Part shown: positions 20,600-30,815 of the stretch, piece by piece
Layout: each line of letters starts with the position of its first letter
How positions within the stretch are numbered: position 1 is the first letter of the stretch
Origin: Toxorhynchites rutilus septentrionalis
Taxonomy: Eukaryota > Arthropoda > Insecta > Diptera > Culicidae
Length of the DNA: 64,000 bases
Direction: 5' to 3'
Assembly: GCF_029784135.1 (NCBI RefSeq)
Contig: NC_073745.1
Span: forward strand, 161,957,335 to 162,021,334
The notes under the pieces: model-generated
Database searches by the model: none
What the model was told of the DNA's origin: nothing
Seen by the model: the letters and a program-made list of their open reading frames with translations, nothing else
Position numbers and translations under genes: made by a program

Positions 20600-22350
20600 T
20601 AATTTGCGCCAATACTTTTGGTAGCCTGGTGGTCTTTTAACGAATACACGAATAATATACAATAATATATTTTAGCAAAATAAAAAAAGTTAGAAAATCA
20701 CAATTATTAAATTTATTACATATTTTCGTACCGCGCAGTTTTCGAAGTATTCTGAAAAGAGATCATCAATATCAAAAAAACCCATACACAAACAAGTAAA
20801 CATACATATTTAAATATTAACTAAACCTGAAATGAAACCCCAAAATTCTAAAAAAAATCAAAATTTTGAAATATATAAGGTACACCGGGGCAAGTTGGAA
20901 CGATTTTTTCGAAGTTCAACTTGAAAGTTATCTTAAAAAATCACTAGATCATTAAATTGAACTAATGTTTACTTTATATATTTTGATCGCATATATAAGG
21001 TATAACAGATGACTTTCGATAAAAAATAGGGATTCACACTGGATGCTTTGAAAAATATCAATTTTGAAAATGTTTATTTTTCATATGCATTGTTTCTCGT
21101 TGTCTCGTAGAGCGGGGTAAGTTGAAACGCAAAAGTATCATGAGTTTATTATGCGGTTTTGCTTCTCGAACTATCTACAACTGATTTATGAAACACTAAA
21201 TTGAAAGAATTACATATAAACATTTGGAAATAAGGGTTTTGGTACACGTGAGATGTAGGGGAGTAGTCTAATACACACAAAATGGACACAACATACTAGG
21301 AATTAATGTACGAAACAATAACATCAAGAATACTATTTTAGACGGTCATGTCAAAGTAGAGCCACTCGAAACGGCCACTATTGAGGTTTATGGGATCATT
21401 CAAATATTCAAATATTACGTAACCCACTCAAAAAGGGTGGAGGGGATGGCTTGTCGAAAATTGTTTAGGAATAAATCCAACTAAATCTAAACATGTTTAT
21501 GCAAATGATGATTTGTTTCATGTTGTGTAGGAAATATGGAGTCTAAAATAGTAAAAAATTGCGTTACGTAATATTTGAACGACCCCTAGTTTCAAAACTA
21601 AAAAATTTTACTTGTAGTATGTCTGTGTATTCAGAAATTATGTAGAACATACTGAGGAACGAAATATAAATGATTCATATTTTTTAAATTTATTATCATT
21701 CATTCATACAACAATCATCGACAAATAACGTCCGGCATCTGCGGTAATGTTTTAAAAATAGTAGATTTTCACTGGTTTCAACTTACCCCAGGGTTGAAAA
21801 AAACATGGGGTAAGTTTAAATGCTTAGAGCTATACGGGAAAAGATTTTTCAGTTTGTTTTCAAAACTACTACACTTGATTATATTTCCTGATTTTATTTC
21901 CTGACGTGCGATTCTGGCTATATTTTTGAAAAAATCAGTGTTTTTGGACCGATTCAATCAGCGCGCAAAAATGTTTGTTTTGATTTAACGGATCAAGTAA
22001 GAGTAAACAAAGGATTGCGTTAATTGCGTTAATGCATTCCAATATTCTGGTAATGGCTGTCATAAGGTGAGCTGAAAGATAATACTTACTTTATACATTT
22101 TTATCGCGTCAATCCATCATTCCTAGTGAAAGTTATGATTTCCGTTTTAACTTACTCCGAATTTCAACTTGCCCCGGTGTACCTTATATTTTTCTATCGC
22201 ACAACGCTTTTAAAATTGTGAAAAAAAATCACATATCTAAAAAAGGAGTAGAAACGCATTTAAATACGAATTAGAGTAACAGTGAATCTTTATATCCCCA
22301 AAAAAAATTTCAATATTTCAATATTTTTTAGTACTCAAATTGTAGATGAA
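20600..22350 (-). repeat. Repeat family E, occupied copy
   Basis: Inverted, diverged counterpart of 17340-17774, split into 20600-20877 and 22185-22350 by the TIR element. The join reconstructed without the insert resembles the other copy across the junction (an A run, TATATATTT, then AAAATTTTG). Confidence 0.65.
20878..22184. mobile_element. 1.3-kb DNA transposon with 20-bp TIRs
   Basis: Starts AGGTACACCGGGGCAAGTTG and ends with its exact reverse complement. TATA flanks both sides (20874-20877, 22185-22188), so the target duplication is TA or TATA. Interior copies of the subterminal motif GGGGTAAGTT occur near 21115, 21785 (reverse) and 21806. No open frame of useful size exists, so the element is non-autonomous. 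The superfamily is unresolved. Confidence 0.85.
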
Positions 22351-24309
22351 AATTTTTGAAAGTACGTACGTTTTTTACCATCCTATGTTGAACCTTATAG
22401 GGGTCAAAATTTCTGATTTAGTACCCTATACAATATTTTTCATAGATCAGGTGATTTGGATTGGGGCACTTTTTACTTCCCTACCCGGCCAGGCCCTTTG
22501 TAATATTTAATCCAGCCATGAACACCATGCTTATAATTCAAACTGTAAGTTTCCAACATTAACAAAACAAATGTAATCTCATGTTAAAATACGGTTCAAG
22601 ATATGACTTTGAGACAAGGAAAATTCAAATAATCTCTAAGGTAAACACTAAGCAGCATCGAACCGCTTACGGAAGTAATCAAACTTTTCTTTTTAGCGTG
22701 ATGCATACCCACATACACACTTCTGGTGAGCAAAATGAACCGTTCGAGATACGAATGTTACAATACCTTTACTGGAAAAGTTTCACGGCATCCTTGTTTC
22801 CTTCACCGGAGATGTGAGTTTGGAAAATTCCATGAATATTTTCAACTCAATATGCATCGGGAGCTTCCCATCAAGTCGCAAGCAAAGAGAAGGAGATATC
22901 AAATCGGATTGGGTTGGAATAATGGTGTGCCAGTAAGACGCACTTGTTTCGTCACTGAATGTAGGATTTCTTCGAACCTGCCCTATTCCCACGCCAACCT
23001 CTCGAATTGAAAACCGGCATTCATGGGTTCACACTAGAGAGAGAAAAAAAAAGTTGTATACTGAGAAGTAATCTATTGCGGCTGTATCTCTTCCCAAACT
23101 GCTAAGAAATGGCAACGTAACATTTCGTTGCATATACAACGATATATAGAAAAGCTCCTGAGAAATACAGAACCATTCAACTTTATCGCATTTTCTCAAT
23201 TCAAATGGATCGATTTGTTATCTTATCATTGAAGATGGAGCAAAGCGTTTCGAATCTAGCCGAAATAATGCGAATTGCAAACCAAGAGCTCAGTTCGTCT
23301 TGTCACAAAATTGGTTTCAATTCGTGATCACGTAATACTTTGTTTACAAAACCAATCGAAAACATTACATTGTAGCAATCACATGATGACGTTGACAAAA
23401 AAGGAAATCTTCTTGTGTTTTTTTATGTTTACTATAGACTAGAATCTTTTTAATAGAGTTCATCAATAGTATAGTAAGTAAAATAAATATAATAATCAAC
23501 AGCTCAAATCATTCAATTCTCTATTTAAATAATCCTTGATAGATAATTAGGTGTTAATTCGGAATACTTCCACCTTCACTTGATTGGGCACGGAACACTT
23601 CCACTTTCACGATAAAGTATGTGGAACTAAATTTGTTAATCGTATTTCAACTCTCACAAATTTATGTTATGTCTTAACAACAAAAATCATGTGTATATGG
23701 CATAAATCCAATATTACCTATGATCTTGCTAATAACCAATGCCAAACGCACAACATCCTAAAACGTAATAGCAAAGGTTTCCATCGGATAGTTACGCTCC
23801 CCAGCGAAAACAGGGTCGTTCAATTTTGCCGCCTGCTGTAGCATATTTATTGACGATAATTACATTTAAATTGCAGTTTTATACGTTGAAATGACAATAA
23901 ACATTAATTTTCCAAAATAGAAAGCCAACTTTTATCTCAGTGTAACCATGCAACTCTTACCGAACTGCTGCCAGGAGGAATGCTGTGTACCGACATCGAA
24001 TAAGGAGTGGGGTACACAGCATATGGTGAGCAATTATAGAGAAATGGCAAAGCTGGCGGAAAACAACTATGATACAACATCAGTTGACTTTTCTAGTCCA
24101 CAAAGTTGTGGGTGGTCGAGACAACACCTCTGTTGCCTCTGTTCCACTCCGGGGAACCAACTCAATATGCTGCTGCAGGGGCACCCGTTATTATATACGG
24201 CATGCTGCGAACGAAGAAGGAATTAAGACATCGGTTTTGTTTTATATCGTTATTCTACGCGACGAGTGCTTCTTTAAGGGATCAGGGAGGTCATGTGTGA
24301 CAAAAAATT
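22351..24309. other. Unassigned; short frames without motifs
   Basis: Frames at 22581-23010, 23584-23841 and 23948-24359 overlap each other in several phases and carry no recognisable domain. 23945-24300 is richer in G+C than its surroundings and might be an exon or an old repeat. Confidence 0.3.
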
Positions 24310-24322
24310 CTACTCATTATAT

Positions 24323-24357
<35 letters not shown>

Positions 24358-24361
<4 letters not shown>

Positions 24362-25188
24362 GGTGAGGAACGCTCTACCAGCCTTACCTGGGAAGGGTTA
24401 ACCCAGTCGTCGAGTGGGGATCGCACCCACAAAAACCAAGCCCTCTACTCGTTGCCTTATTCCCCCTGGGACCACATCTAGGCGACTACTTCAGGGGGCG
24501 GCTGTGCTCATGCACTTCTCGAGTTTTCAACGCTAACTAGCGTTGTCCTTCCCTTTTTCTCAATATTTTTTTCTTTCCATTCGTTATTAATTCCACTGCG
24601 CTGATGTCCTCTTCGCAGGCATTTTGAATTTACCCGTCGAGACGTGAACCGATTAGGAATTGCCCTCCTACTTGACGCGCAACCCGTCACAGCCACCCTC
24701 GCGGGGTTTCTCACCTGTCGAGACGTGAACCGATTAGGAAGCGCCCTCCAACTTGACGCGCGCCCCGTCACAGTCACCCTCGCAGGATTTCTCTTCCCAA
24801 CGGAGCGCCGATTAGGCAGTGCCCTCCAACCTGACGCGCACTCCGTCACAGCTACTCTCGTGGGGTATTCACCATTTTGATCGTGGCTTCATCCTTGATG
24901 CTCGTTCCTTCGAAATGTTCGCGGTGTTCCTCCATCCAGGCCACGATCAGGCGTTGTCAGGTAGGCCTTTTGCTGTTCTCCGCGGCAGTATCCGTTTACC
25001 TGTCGAGACGTGCACCGATTAGGAAGCGCCCTCCAACTTGACGCGCGCCCCGTCACAGTCACCCTCGCAGGATTTCTCTTCCCAGCGGAGAGCCGATTAG
25101 GTGGTGCCCTCCAACACAACGCGCACCCCGTCACAGCTACTCTCGTGAGGTACCATCTCTTGCAACAGCCGTCGCCGTTGTTCACCTT
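24358..25188 (-). other. 3' UTR of the R1-clade element
   Basis: 831 bp between the ORF2 stop and the poly(A) tail. Most of it is built from imperfect repeats (separate entry). The open frames on either strand here are by-products of the repeats. Confidence 0.8.
24634..25150 (-). repeat. Five imperfect 65-95-bp repeats in the LINE 3' UTR
   Basis: The unit contains CGAGACGTG, CCGATTAGG, GCCCTCCAACTTGACGCG and CCGTCACAG..ACTCTCG (plus-strand orientation). Copies start near 24634, 24713, 24807, 24998 and 25089. The pair 24713/24807 is almost duplicated as 24998/25089, so a two-unit block was itself copied, with about 125 bp of other sequence (24870-24995) between. Confidence 0.85.
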
Positions 25189-28143
25189 TCACCGTCGGAC
25201 GTTGTCAGCACTTTGGTCAGCCCTCCACCTTCGCTGCAGCTCCGACATGATTTGTGTGATTGCACTGCTCACGGCATTCCAGATCATCTCGTCGCGACAC
25301 ATCTCCTCCACAATATTCTCGACATGAAGTGCAGGCAGCCCCTCGCGCCTTTCGGTGAACCTGGAACAGACAAAAACGACGTGCTCCGGTGTTTCCTCCA
25401 TATCTCCACACTCCGGACAGAGGGGTGAAACTGCGTGCCCGAACCGGTGTAGATATTGCCTGAAACAGCCATGCCCAGACAGAAACTGCGTCAAGTAAAA
25501 GTTAACTTCACCGTGTTTCCTGTTCAACCAGGTCGAAAGTACCGGTATCAGCCTGTACGTCCATCTACCATTTTCTGCCGTATCCCATTCATACTGCCAT
25601 TTGTCCAACGACTCCGCTCTCATCAATTTCCGGATACCTCTGCTTTCCCGTCGCTTGTAGCACTCGCTATCTTCCGCCAGAGTGATGCAGATGGGAATCA
25701 TTCCGGCGATTACACACACAGCTTCTGTCGAAATGGTCCTATAAGCACTTACGACTCGCATGGCCATGAGTCGGAATGTGCTGTTCAGCTTCCTCCGATT
25801 TCGGTGGGTTTCCAGAGCCGCCAACCAGGCAGGGCCACCATACCTCAGTATCGACGAAGATACACTTGCCAAGAGACGCCTCTTGCTGCTGCTTGGGCCA
25901 AAGCTATTTGGCATGATCCTCGCCACCACGTTGATGGCCTTTGACGCCTTCCCACATGCATAGTCGACGTGCTGGTTGAAGTTCAGCCGGTCGTCGATCA
26001 TGACTCCGAGGTACTTCACCGCCCGCTTCGAAACGATGGTATGTCCTCCGACCGATACCTCTGCCCGCAGCACTGCCTTACAATTGCTCACTAACAGCAC
26101 CTCGGTTTTGTGATGTGCCATCTGGAGCTTTACGCTGTCCATCCAACTACCGATCATGTCTACAGCCTCAGTCGCCAACATTTCCACCTCCTGAAGCGTC
26201 TCGCCGATTACCGTTGTTACGATGTCGTCCGCGAAGCCCACGATCTCCACACCTCTGGGTAGCTTCAGCCTTAGAACACCGTCGTACATCGTGTTCCAAA
26301 GCGTAGGACCTAGGATGGAGCCTTGTGGAACTCCCGCCGAGATATTCTTCACTATCTGTCCCCTGTCTGTGTTGTATACCAGGATCCGATTCTGGAAATA
26401 ACTCCTCAGTATCCTGTACAGGTAGCTAGGGACCTTCAATCTGTGTAGCGCCTCGGCGATGGCCTCCCAGCTGGCACTATTGAAGGCGTTCTTCACGTCA
26501 ATCAAAATCACCGCGCAGTAACGGTCGCCTCTTCGTTTTTGTTTAAGCGAGACCTGAGCTTTCTCGATAACTGTCCGAATAGCGTCCACTGTCGACTTTC
26601 CTTTCCGGAACCCGAACTGCATTTTCGACAATCCGTGGTCATCCTCCGTGCATTTCACCAGTCTGTTGAGAATAACCCTTTCCAAGGGCTTTCCCAAAGT
26701 ATCCAACAAACAAATAGGCCTATACGACGCTGGATCTCCAGGTGGCTTTCCTGGTTTCGGGAGCAGCACCAACTTTTGTATCTTCCATTCCGCAGGGAAG
26801 AGACCGTCATCCAGGCATTTCTGCAGCACCACCCTGAACATGTCGGGGAAAGCAAGGATCGCCGATTTCAGGGCCACATTGGGGATTCCGTCGGGGCCGG
26901 GTGCTTTTTTCAACTTTAGACCTTTTGCCACCGCGATGAGTTCTTCGTTGGTGACATGTGCGTTCTCTGCTTCGTCCTCACCGTACAGTGTGGGTGGCCA
27001 CGTCGGTGGGTCGTGCTGCGGAAAGAGTCCATTCACAATGACCTCGAGTTTTTCCGGACATAATTCCATGGGAGTCGTTGAACTACGGAATTTCGCCATC
27101 ACGATTCGATATGCTTCACCCCAAGGATTTGCGTCGACGTCTCGACACAGCTCCCTATAGCAGTTCGATTTGCTCCTACGTATCTCTCGTTTCAAGGCGG
27201 CTCTGGTCGCTCGGAAAGACGCGCGGTGCTCCTCTCTCTCTACATCGGTTCGTGCCCTCTGGACTCTTCTTCTGGCTCGTAGACAGTTAGCGCGGAGGAT
27301 GCTGAGTGTCTCGTTCCACCAGTAGGCTGGACGTCGTTCATTCGTCGGGTTCAGTCTTCTCGGCATCGCTGTATCGCATGCCCTCACCAATGTTCCTGTC
27401 AGCCCGTCGGCGCTCAGATTAAGAGTTCTGCTGTCTATGCGTAGTGCTTCGACGAAAAGCTCCTTGTCAAAAACCTTTGTCCTCCACTTCCGCTCAAAGG
27501 TTTTTGTATTCCGTACCGCTGCGGGATTCCGTTGGCCGACACTATACAGGATTGCCTGGTGGTCGCTGTGTGTGTATCCCTCCGACACTCTCCACTTCGT
27601 ATTAGCCGCCAGTGATGGACTGCAGAAAGTTACATCGATGATGGATTCGCGGCCGTCCCTTCGAAAGGTGCTGCTAGTGCCTTCGTTCAGAAGTGTGACG
27701 TCTAGTTTTGCGAAGGCTTCTAGTAGGCTGTACCCCCTGGCGTTGGTGCATCTGCTTCCCCACTCCTCAGCCCAGGCGTTGAAGTCTCCTCCGATGATGA
27801 CTGGTTTGCGGCCGCTGACCTTATCCGTGAGTACGTCCAACATCTCGTGAAACTGCTCCGCTGACCATCTTGGGGGTGCATAGCAACTACACATGAAGAT
27901 TCCGTTGATTTTGACGATCACGAAACCTTCCTGTGAGCTTTCCACCACTTCTTGGATGGGGTACCTTCCCATCACTAGTATTGCAGCCATCCCTGCTTTA
28001 TCCACCACCCATTTTCCGTTATCGCGAGGAACTCGGTACGGTTCTGCGATCATTGCAACGTCGCATTTAGTTTCAGTTGTTGACTGCCACAACAATTGCT
28101 GTGCTATGTCGCAATGATTGAGGTTGAGCTGGGTAACCTCCAT
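25189..28143 (-). CDS. R1-clade ORF2: APE endonuclease and reverse transcriptase
   Basis: This enzyme nicks target DNA and primes reverse transcription of the element RNA there. I prefer the ATG at 28143-28141 (984 residues), because it overlaps the ORF1 stop as TAATG. An in-frame ATG 13 codons upstream (28182) would give 997 residues; positions below use that longer numbering. APE residues: N22, E47 (AEPYR), GGDFN 131-135, D183 and SDH 206-208. RT: KKAPGPDGIP 425-434, motif A IDVKNAFNS 561-569, GVPQGS 617-622, FADD 650-653. There is no RNase H. A CPEC-x8-H-x4-C motif lies at about 922-939. No internal stop or frameshift is seen, and all catalytic residues I can name are present. Confidence 0.93.
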   Translation of the reverse strand: MEVTQLNLNHCDIAQQLLWQSTTETKCDVAMIAEPYRVPRDNGKWVVDKAGMAAILVMGRYPIQEVVESSQEGFVIVKINGIFMCSCYAPPRWSAEQFHEMLDVLTDKVSGRKPVIIGGDFNAWAEEWGSRCTNARGYSLLEAFAKLDVTLLNEGTSSTFRRDGRESIIDVTFCSPSLAANTKWRVSEGYTHSDHQAILYSVGQRNPAAVRNTKTFERKWRTKVFDKELFVEALRIDSRTLNLSADGLTGTLVRACDTAMPRRLNPTNERRPAYWWNETLSILRANCLRARRRVQRARTDVEREEHRASFRATRAALKREIRRSKSNCYRELCRDVDANPWGEAYRIVMAKFRSSTTPMELCPEKLEVIVNGLFPQHDPPTWPPTLYGEDEAENAHVTNEELIAVAKGLKLKKAPGPDGIPNVALKSAILAFPDMFRVVLQKCLDDGLFPAEWKIQKLVLLPKPGKPPGDPASYRPICLLDTLGKPLERVILNRLVKCTEDDHGLSKMQFGFRKGKSTVDAIRTVIEKAQVSLKQKRRGDRYCAVILIDVKNAFNSASWEAIAEALHRLKVPSYLYRILRSYFQNRILVYNTDRGQIVKNISAGVPQGSILGPTLWNTMYDGVLRLKLPRGVEIVGFADDIVTTVIGETLQEVEMLATEAVDMIGSWMDSVKLQMAHHKTEVLLVSNCKAVLRAEVSVGGHTIVSKRAVKYLGVMIDDRLNFNQHVDYACGKASKAINVVARIMPNSFGPSSSKRRLLASVSSSILRYGGPAWLAALETHRNRRKLNSTFRLMAMRVVSAYRTISTEAVCVIAGMIPICITLAEDSECYKRRESRGIRKLMRAESLDKWQYEWDTAENGRWTYRLIPVLSTWLNRKHGEVNFYLTQFLSGHGCFRQYLHRFGHAVSPLCPECGDMEETPEHVVFVCSRFTERREGLPALHVENIVEEMCRDEMIWNAVSSAITQIMSELQRRWRADQSADNVRR

Positions 28144-28147
28144 TACT
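28139..28147 (-). promoter_or_regulatory. UAAUG stop-start junction between ORF1 and ORF2
   Basis: On the minus strand the sequence CAG-TAATG-GAG joins the ORF1 stop to an ORF2 ATG. In the R1-clade element SART1, an overlapping UAAUG has been shown to couple ORF2 translation to ORF1 termination. The same mechanism is inferred here from position alone. Confidence 0.75.
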
Positions 28148-29525
28148 GCGAACCCGCAATCGCCTTTTTGTACGCCGGACATTTGAAGCTACCTGTGACG
28201 TGGTCGTTTCCGTCCTCCTCCTTGCACAACATGCACCTCGGTTGCTTGGTGCAGTCTCTAGCAACGTGACCTTCCGTCCCGCACTTCCTGCACAATTTCG
28301 ATCTGTCAGGACCACCGCAGTTTTTCGCCTGGTGACCGAAGCCCATGCATTGAAAGCATCTCTCCATTTGCTTGGCCATACGAGGGGGAGCTTTCATCGG
28401 GCACACGGACCACCCCACTTTTATTTTACCCTTCTCCACCAGTTTATTCGCAGCTTGTTTCGAGAGCCGTATCGAGGCCGTTTGTGTCCCACCGTATGCC
28501 TTTCTCAGCCGGATTGTCATTGGCACATCGACAAGGTCACATTGTGACTGTAACGCAGTTCTCAATTCCTCAACAGTCGTGATCTCGTCCAGATACCGGC
28601 ACTCGATGGTTGATTCCTGAGAGAGAGCTCTCACCTTCGCCTCCTCCCCTAGTGACTTCTCAATGAGTTGTTTGAAAGCGGAGCTCTTAACCGCTGGATC
28701 TTTTTTAAGCTCGAAGAGCATCTCGCCTTTCTGCGTGCGCCTAGTTTTCACGACGTTCTCGCCCAGTGTCTGCAACTCCGGATCGTCTCTCACTTTCCGA
28801 AGGATAGCTGCATACGATACTCCTGCTGACACTTCAACGATCAAAGCATCGCCCTTGATTCGCTCCACTCGAGGTCCGAGTTTCTTCTTTTCCTGCTCAA
28901 CTTTTTTCTTCTTCTCCTTCTGTTTTTTGCGTTTTTCTGCCTGGTTATCGACAGTACGCCATTCACTGCTTTCACCTCCTTTCGCGTTACTCAGATCGTT
29001 CTTGGCCTTTTTCAGCTCTTCTTCTTCTCCTGGGGTGTCCCTCCTTCGCTTGTCCGATCGTGTGTTCAGAGGACCCTTCGGCGTCTCAAGTATCTCGACG
29101 GGTTTCTCATTCGCCTCGAGCAGAGCCTTTTCAGCACCCTCTGCTCTCATCTGCAGCTCCTTATGCTCGCGTTCAGCAACCATGACGACCGATCTGATGC
29201 TCGTCACCAGATGTTTTATTTTTAAGTGGACATTGTTTTTGTCCTTTACGAACTCGTAAAGTTCGTTGACCTTTTTCCTAACGTCCGTGATGCTGAGCCT
29301 CCCAAGTTGCCCTTCTTGGGATGCGCTTGAGGTCAGCGTAAACAACTGGCTCTGTACGGAGCCAAGATCTCCTTGGAATGCTTGGGCAGCAAACACTTCT
29401 TGTGGTTTTGTGTTGCTTGTACTCGTTGTGGCTACTCGAGTGACAGGTGACCTCAGCATTCGTCCGCTTCTCGCGAACACATTCTCCTCTCCATCGTTTG
29501 TTGGTGTGTTATTGCAACTATTCAT
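28143..29525 (-). CDS. R1-clade ORF1: gag-like RNA-binding protein
   Basis: A 460-residue protein that would coat the element RNA and help form the ribonucleoprotein particle. The middle is strongly charged (EEEELKKAKND, RKKQKEKKKKVEQEKKK, about 175-235). A core follows (AGVSYAAILRKVRDDPEL, about 260). The C-terminus has three CCHC zinc knuckles at about 390-449: CFQCMGFGHQAKNC, CRKCGTEGHVARDC and CMLCKEEDGNDHVTGSFKC. The ATG at 29525-29523 is the first in frame after the 5' UTR. The TAA stop (28145-28143) shares its last A with the preferred ORF2 ATG. No damage is seen. Confidence 0.92.
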   Translation of the reverse strand: MNSCNNTPTNDGEENVFARSGRMLRSPVTRVATTSTSNTKPQEVFAAQAFQGDLGSVQSQLFTLTSSASQEGQLGRLSITDVRKKVNELYEFVKDKNNVHLKIKHLVTSIRSVVMVAEREHKELQMRAEGAEKALLEANEKPVEILETPKGPLNTRSDKRRRDTPGEEEELKKAKNDLSNAKGGESSEWRTVDNQAEKRKKQKEKKKKVEQEKKKLGPRVERIKGDALIVEVSAGVSYAAILRKVRDDPELQTLGENVVKTRRTQKGEMLFELKKDPAVKSSAFKQLIEKSLGEEAKVRALSQESTIECRYLDEITTVEELRTALQSQCDLVDVPMTIRLRKAYGGTQTASIRLSKQAANKLVEKGKIKVGWSVCPMKAPPRMAKQMERCFQCMGFGHQAKNCGGPDRSKLCRKCGTEGHVARDCTKQPRCMLCKEEDGNDHVTGSFKCPAYKKAIAGSQ

Positions 29526-30119
29526 ATTTTTCTGGGTCCCAACTTCGGGCCGCTATCTCCGCTCGTTGTACATAGTCGCTACCAGTGATCCCATGGTTAT
29601 CTATGCAAGCAGTGAGGCCATGCAGGGGTTGACACGGTCCTTCATGGGGACCGTGTTCAGAGCCAGATCAGCGCAAGTCAGGAATGTGACATCTGACGCC
29701 TAGTACCTAGTGCCTGGGCCTAGACGAGCATCGAACGTACCCGAAGACTTGCCAAGTTATTACCGGGACGGGGGCAACCGCACTATTAGCCCAAACGCCA
29801 TTTCAGGACGGTGTCACCCTTCCTTACTCAGGGAACAGGATAGTACGACTGTCAGCCTTTAGCGTCGTGTTGAAATCGTTTCCGTATCGTGTCCGTTTTC
29901 TATGTCGTAACCAGTATGTCGTAATCAGGATCTTACTGGCGTCAATCCTGATGTGCTTGGCACTCCTTTCGTGGCTCCTGTACACGGTATTTCCCCCGTG
30001 CAATCTCCAATAGGCTTTACCGCGCCCTTACTCGCGTTGTCACCCGATTAGTCGCCTCATACGACAGGGACAGGGACCAAGACCCGAAGTGCTATTCTAG
30101 GCCGGCAACTCCACGGGAA
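29526..30119 (-). other. 5' UTR of the R1-clade element
   Basis: 594 bp, more GC-rich than the flanking DNA, between the 5' TSD boundary and the ORF1 ATG. R1-clade LINEs usually carry an internal pol II promoter here. I see no decisive motif. A near-duplicated GGACCGTGT motif occurs around 29630-29655. Confidence 0.65.
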
Positions 30120-30133
30120 CTACTCATTATATG

Positions 30134-30600
30134 TGAAAGTAAACAAAACGCTGGGTGTGTGAATATGACATGGTTACACTTCTTCCAATAAGTCCGCCAT
30201 TGTAAAAATTGTATTTTCTCCAAATAAACGAAGAAGTTTTATTGAAAAATTGTCTTACTAGAAGATGTGCAGTAAAAACTTATCGTCTACTTGTGAATGT
30301 ATTCACAATGAGCATAATCCATCAAAAACAATTCTTGCATAATAGTTCCAACGGCTCGAAAAAGATAATTTTGACATAAAACACAAGTAACAATAGCGTC
30401 TAAGCAAGAGGCGCGAACAAAGTCGACGAGGCCGCTATACTTAAGATGTGGTAGTCGTAGACACCAAATTTGGCTGAGTGGTTTTTCTTCGTATTTCTGT
30501 AGTTCAGACCTTCAAAAATATACCTAGAAAGGACTTGTCGAAAATCCCATTATTTACCGAGTTAATGCCATTTTAGGGATGCGGTATCTTATCTAGTCAA
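30134..30600. other. Unassigned AT-rich flank
   Basis: Host or old-repeat DNA into which the R1-clade element inserted. Nothing recognised. Confidence 0.4.
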
Positions 30601-30610
30601 CACAGTACGT

Positions 30611-30815
30611 TAGAGATGGGCGAACGCTCACGAGCCGCTCATTTGAGCAAGCTCGCAAGAATGAGCGTACGATCCACGGTTCTTTAGAAATGAACCGCGG
30701 TTCAAAAAAGAGCCGCTTTTCAAAAGAGTCTCGCCTGAAAAAAAAATCCGCGGTTCAAAAACGAGCCGCTTTTCGGAAGAGTCTCGGCTTAAAGAAAGCC
30801 GCGGTTCACTCGCAC
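30611..30815 (+). repeat. Possible hAT-type terminus with CCGCGGTTC repeats
   Basis: TAGAGATGGGCGAACGCTC at 30611 resembles the CAGAGATGGGC end of some insect hAT elements. It is followed by about 52-bp units (CGCGGTTCAAAAA, GAGCCGCTTTTC, GAGTCTCG) starting near 30696 and 30750, with a third partial unit near 30803. No opposite terminus was found. Confidence 0.4.

Larger units (their letters stand above)
24324..30119 (-). mobile_element. Full-length R1-clade non-LTR retrotransposon
   Basis: A 5.8-kb LINE on the minus strand that appears complete, with a 594-bp 5' UTR, ORF1 (gag-like), ORF2 (APE endonuclease plus RT), a repetitive 3' UTR and a poly(A) tail (T run 24324-24357). CTACTCATTATATG at 24310-24323 and 30120-30133 is a perfect 14-bp TSD. 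Both ORFs are uninterrupted. The combination of three CCHC knuckles in ORF1, APE, RT, no RNase H and a C-terminal CCHC fits the R1 clade. The insertion is not in rDNA as far as the flanks show. It is young by these criteria and may be competent. Confidence 0.92.

Noticed and set aside
20217..22490. A 2.3-kb outer transposon with GGGAAGTA ends around the 1.3-kb element
   Set aside because: The end match is short and imperfect, and no target duplication was visible; kept only as a remark.
24508..25185. Open frames on both strands in the LINE 3' UTR
   Set aside because: Repeats with a period compatible with open phases; located between the ORF2 stop and the poly(A) tail.
25213..29703. Many plus-strand frames opposite ORF1 and ORF2
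   Set aside because: Antisense shadows of two clearly conserved minus-strand ORFs.
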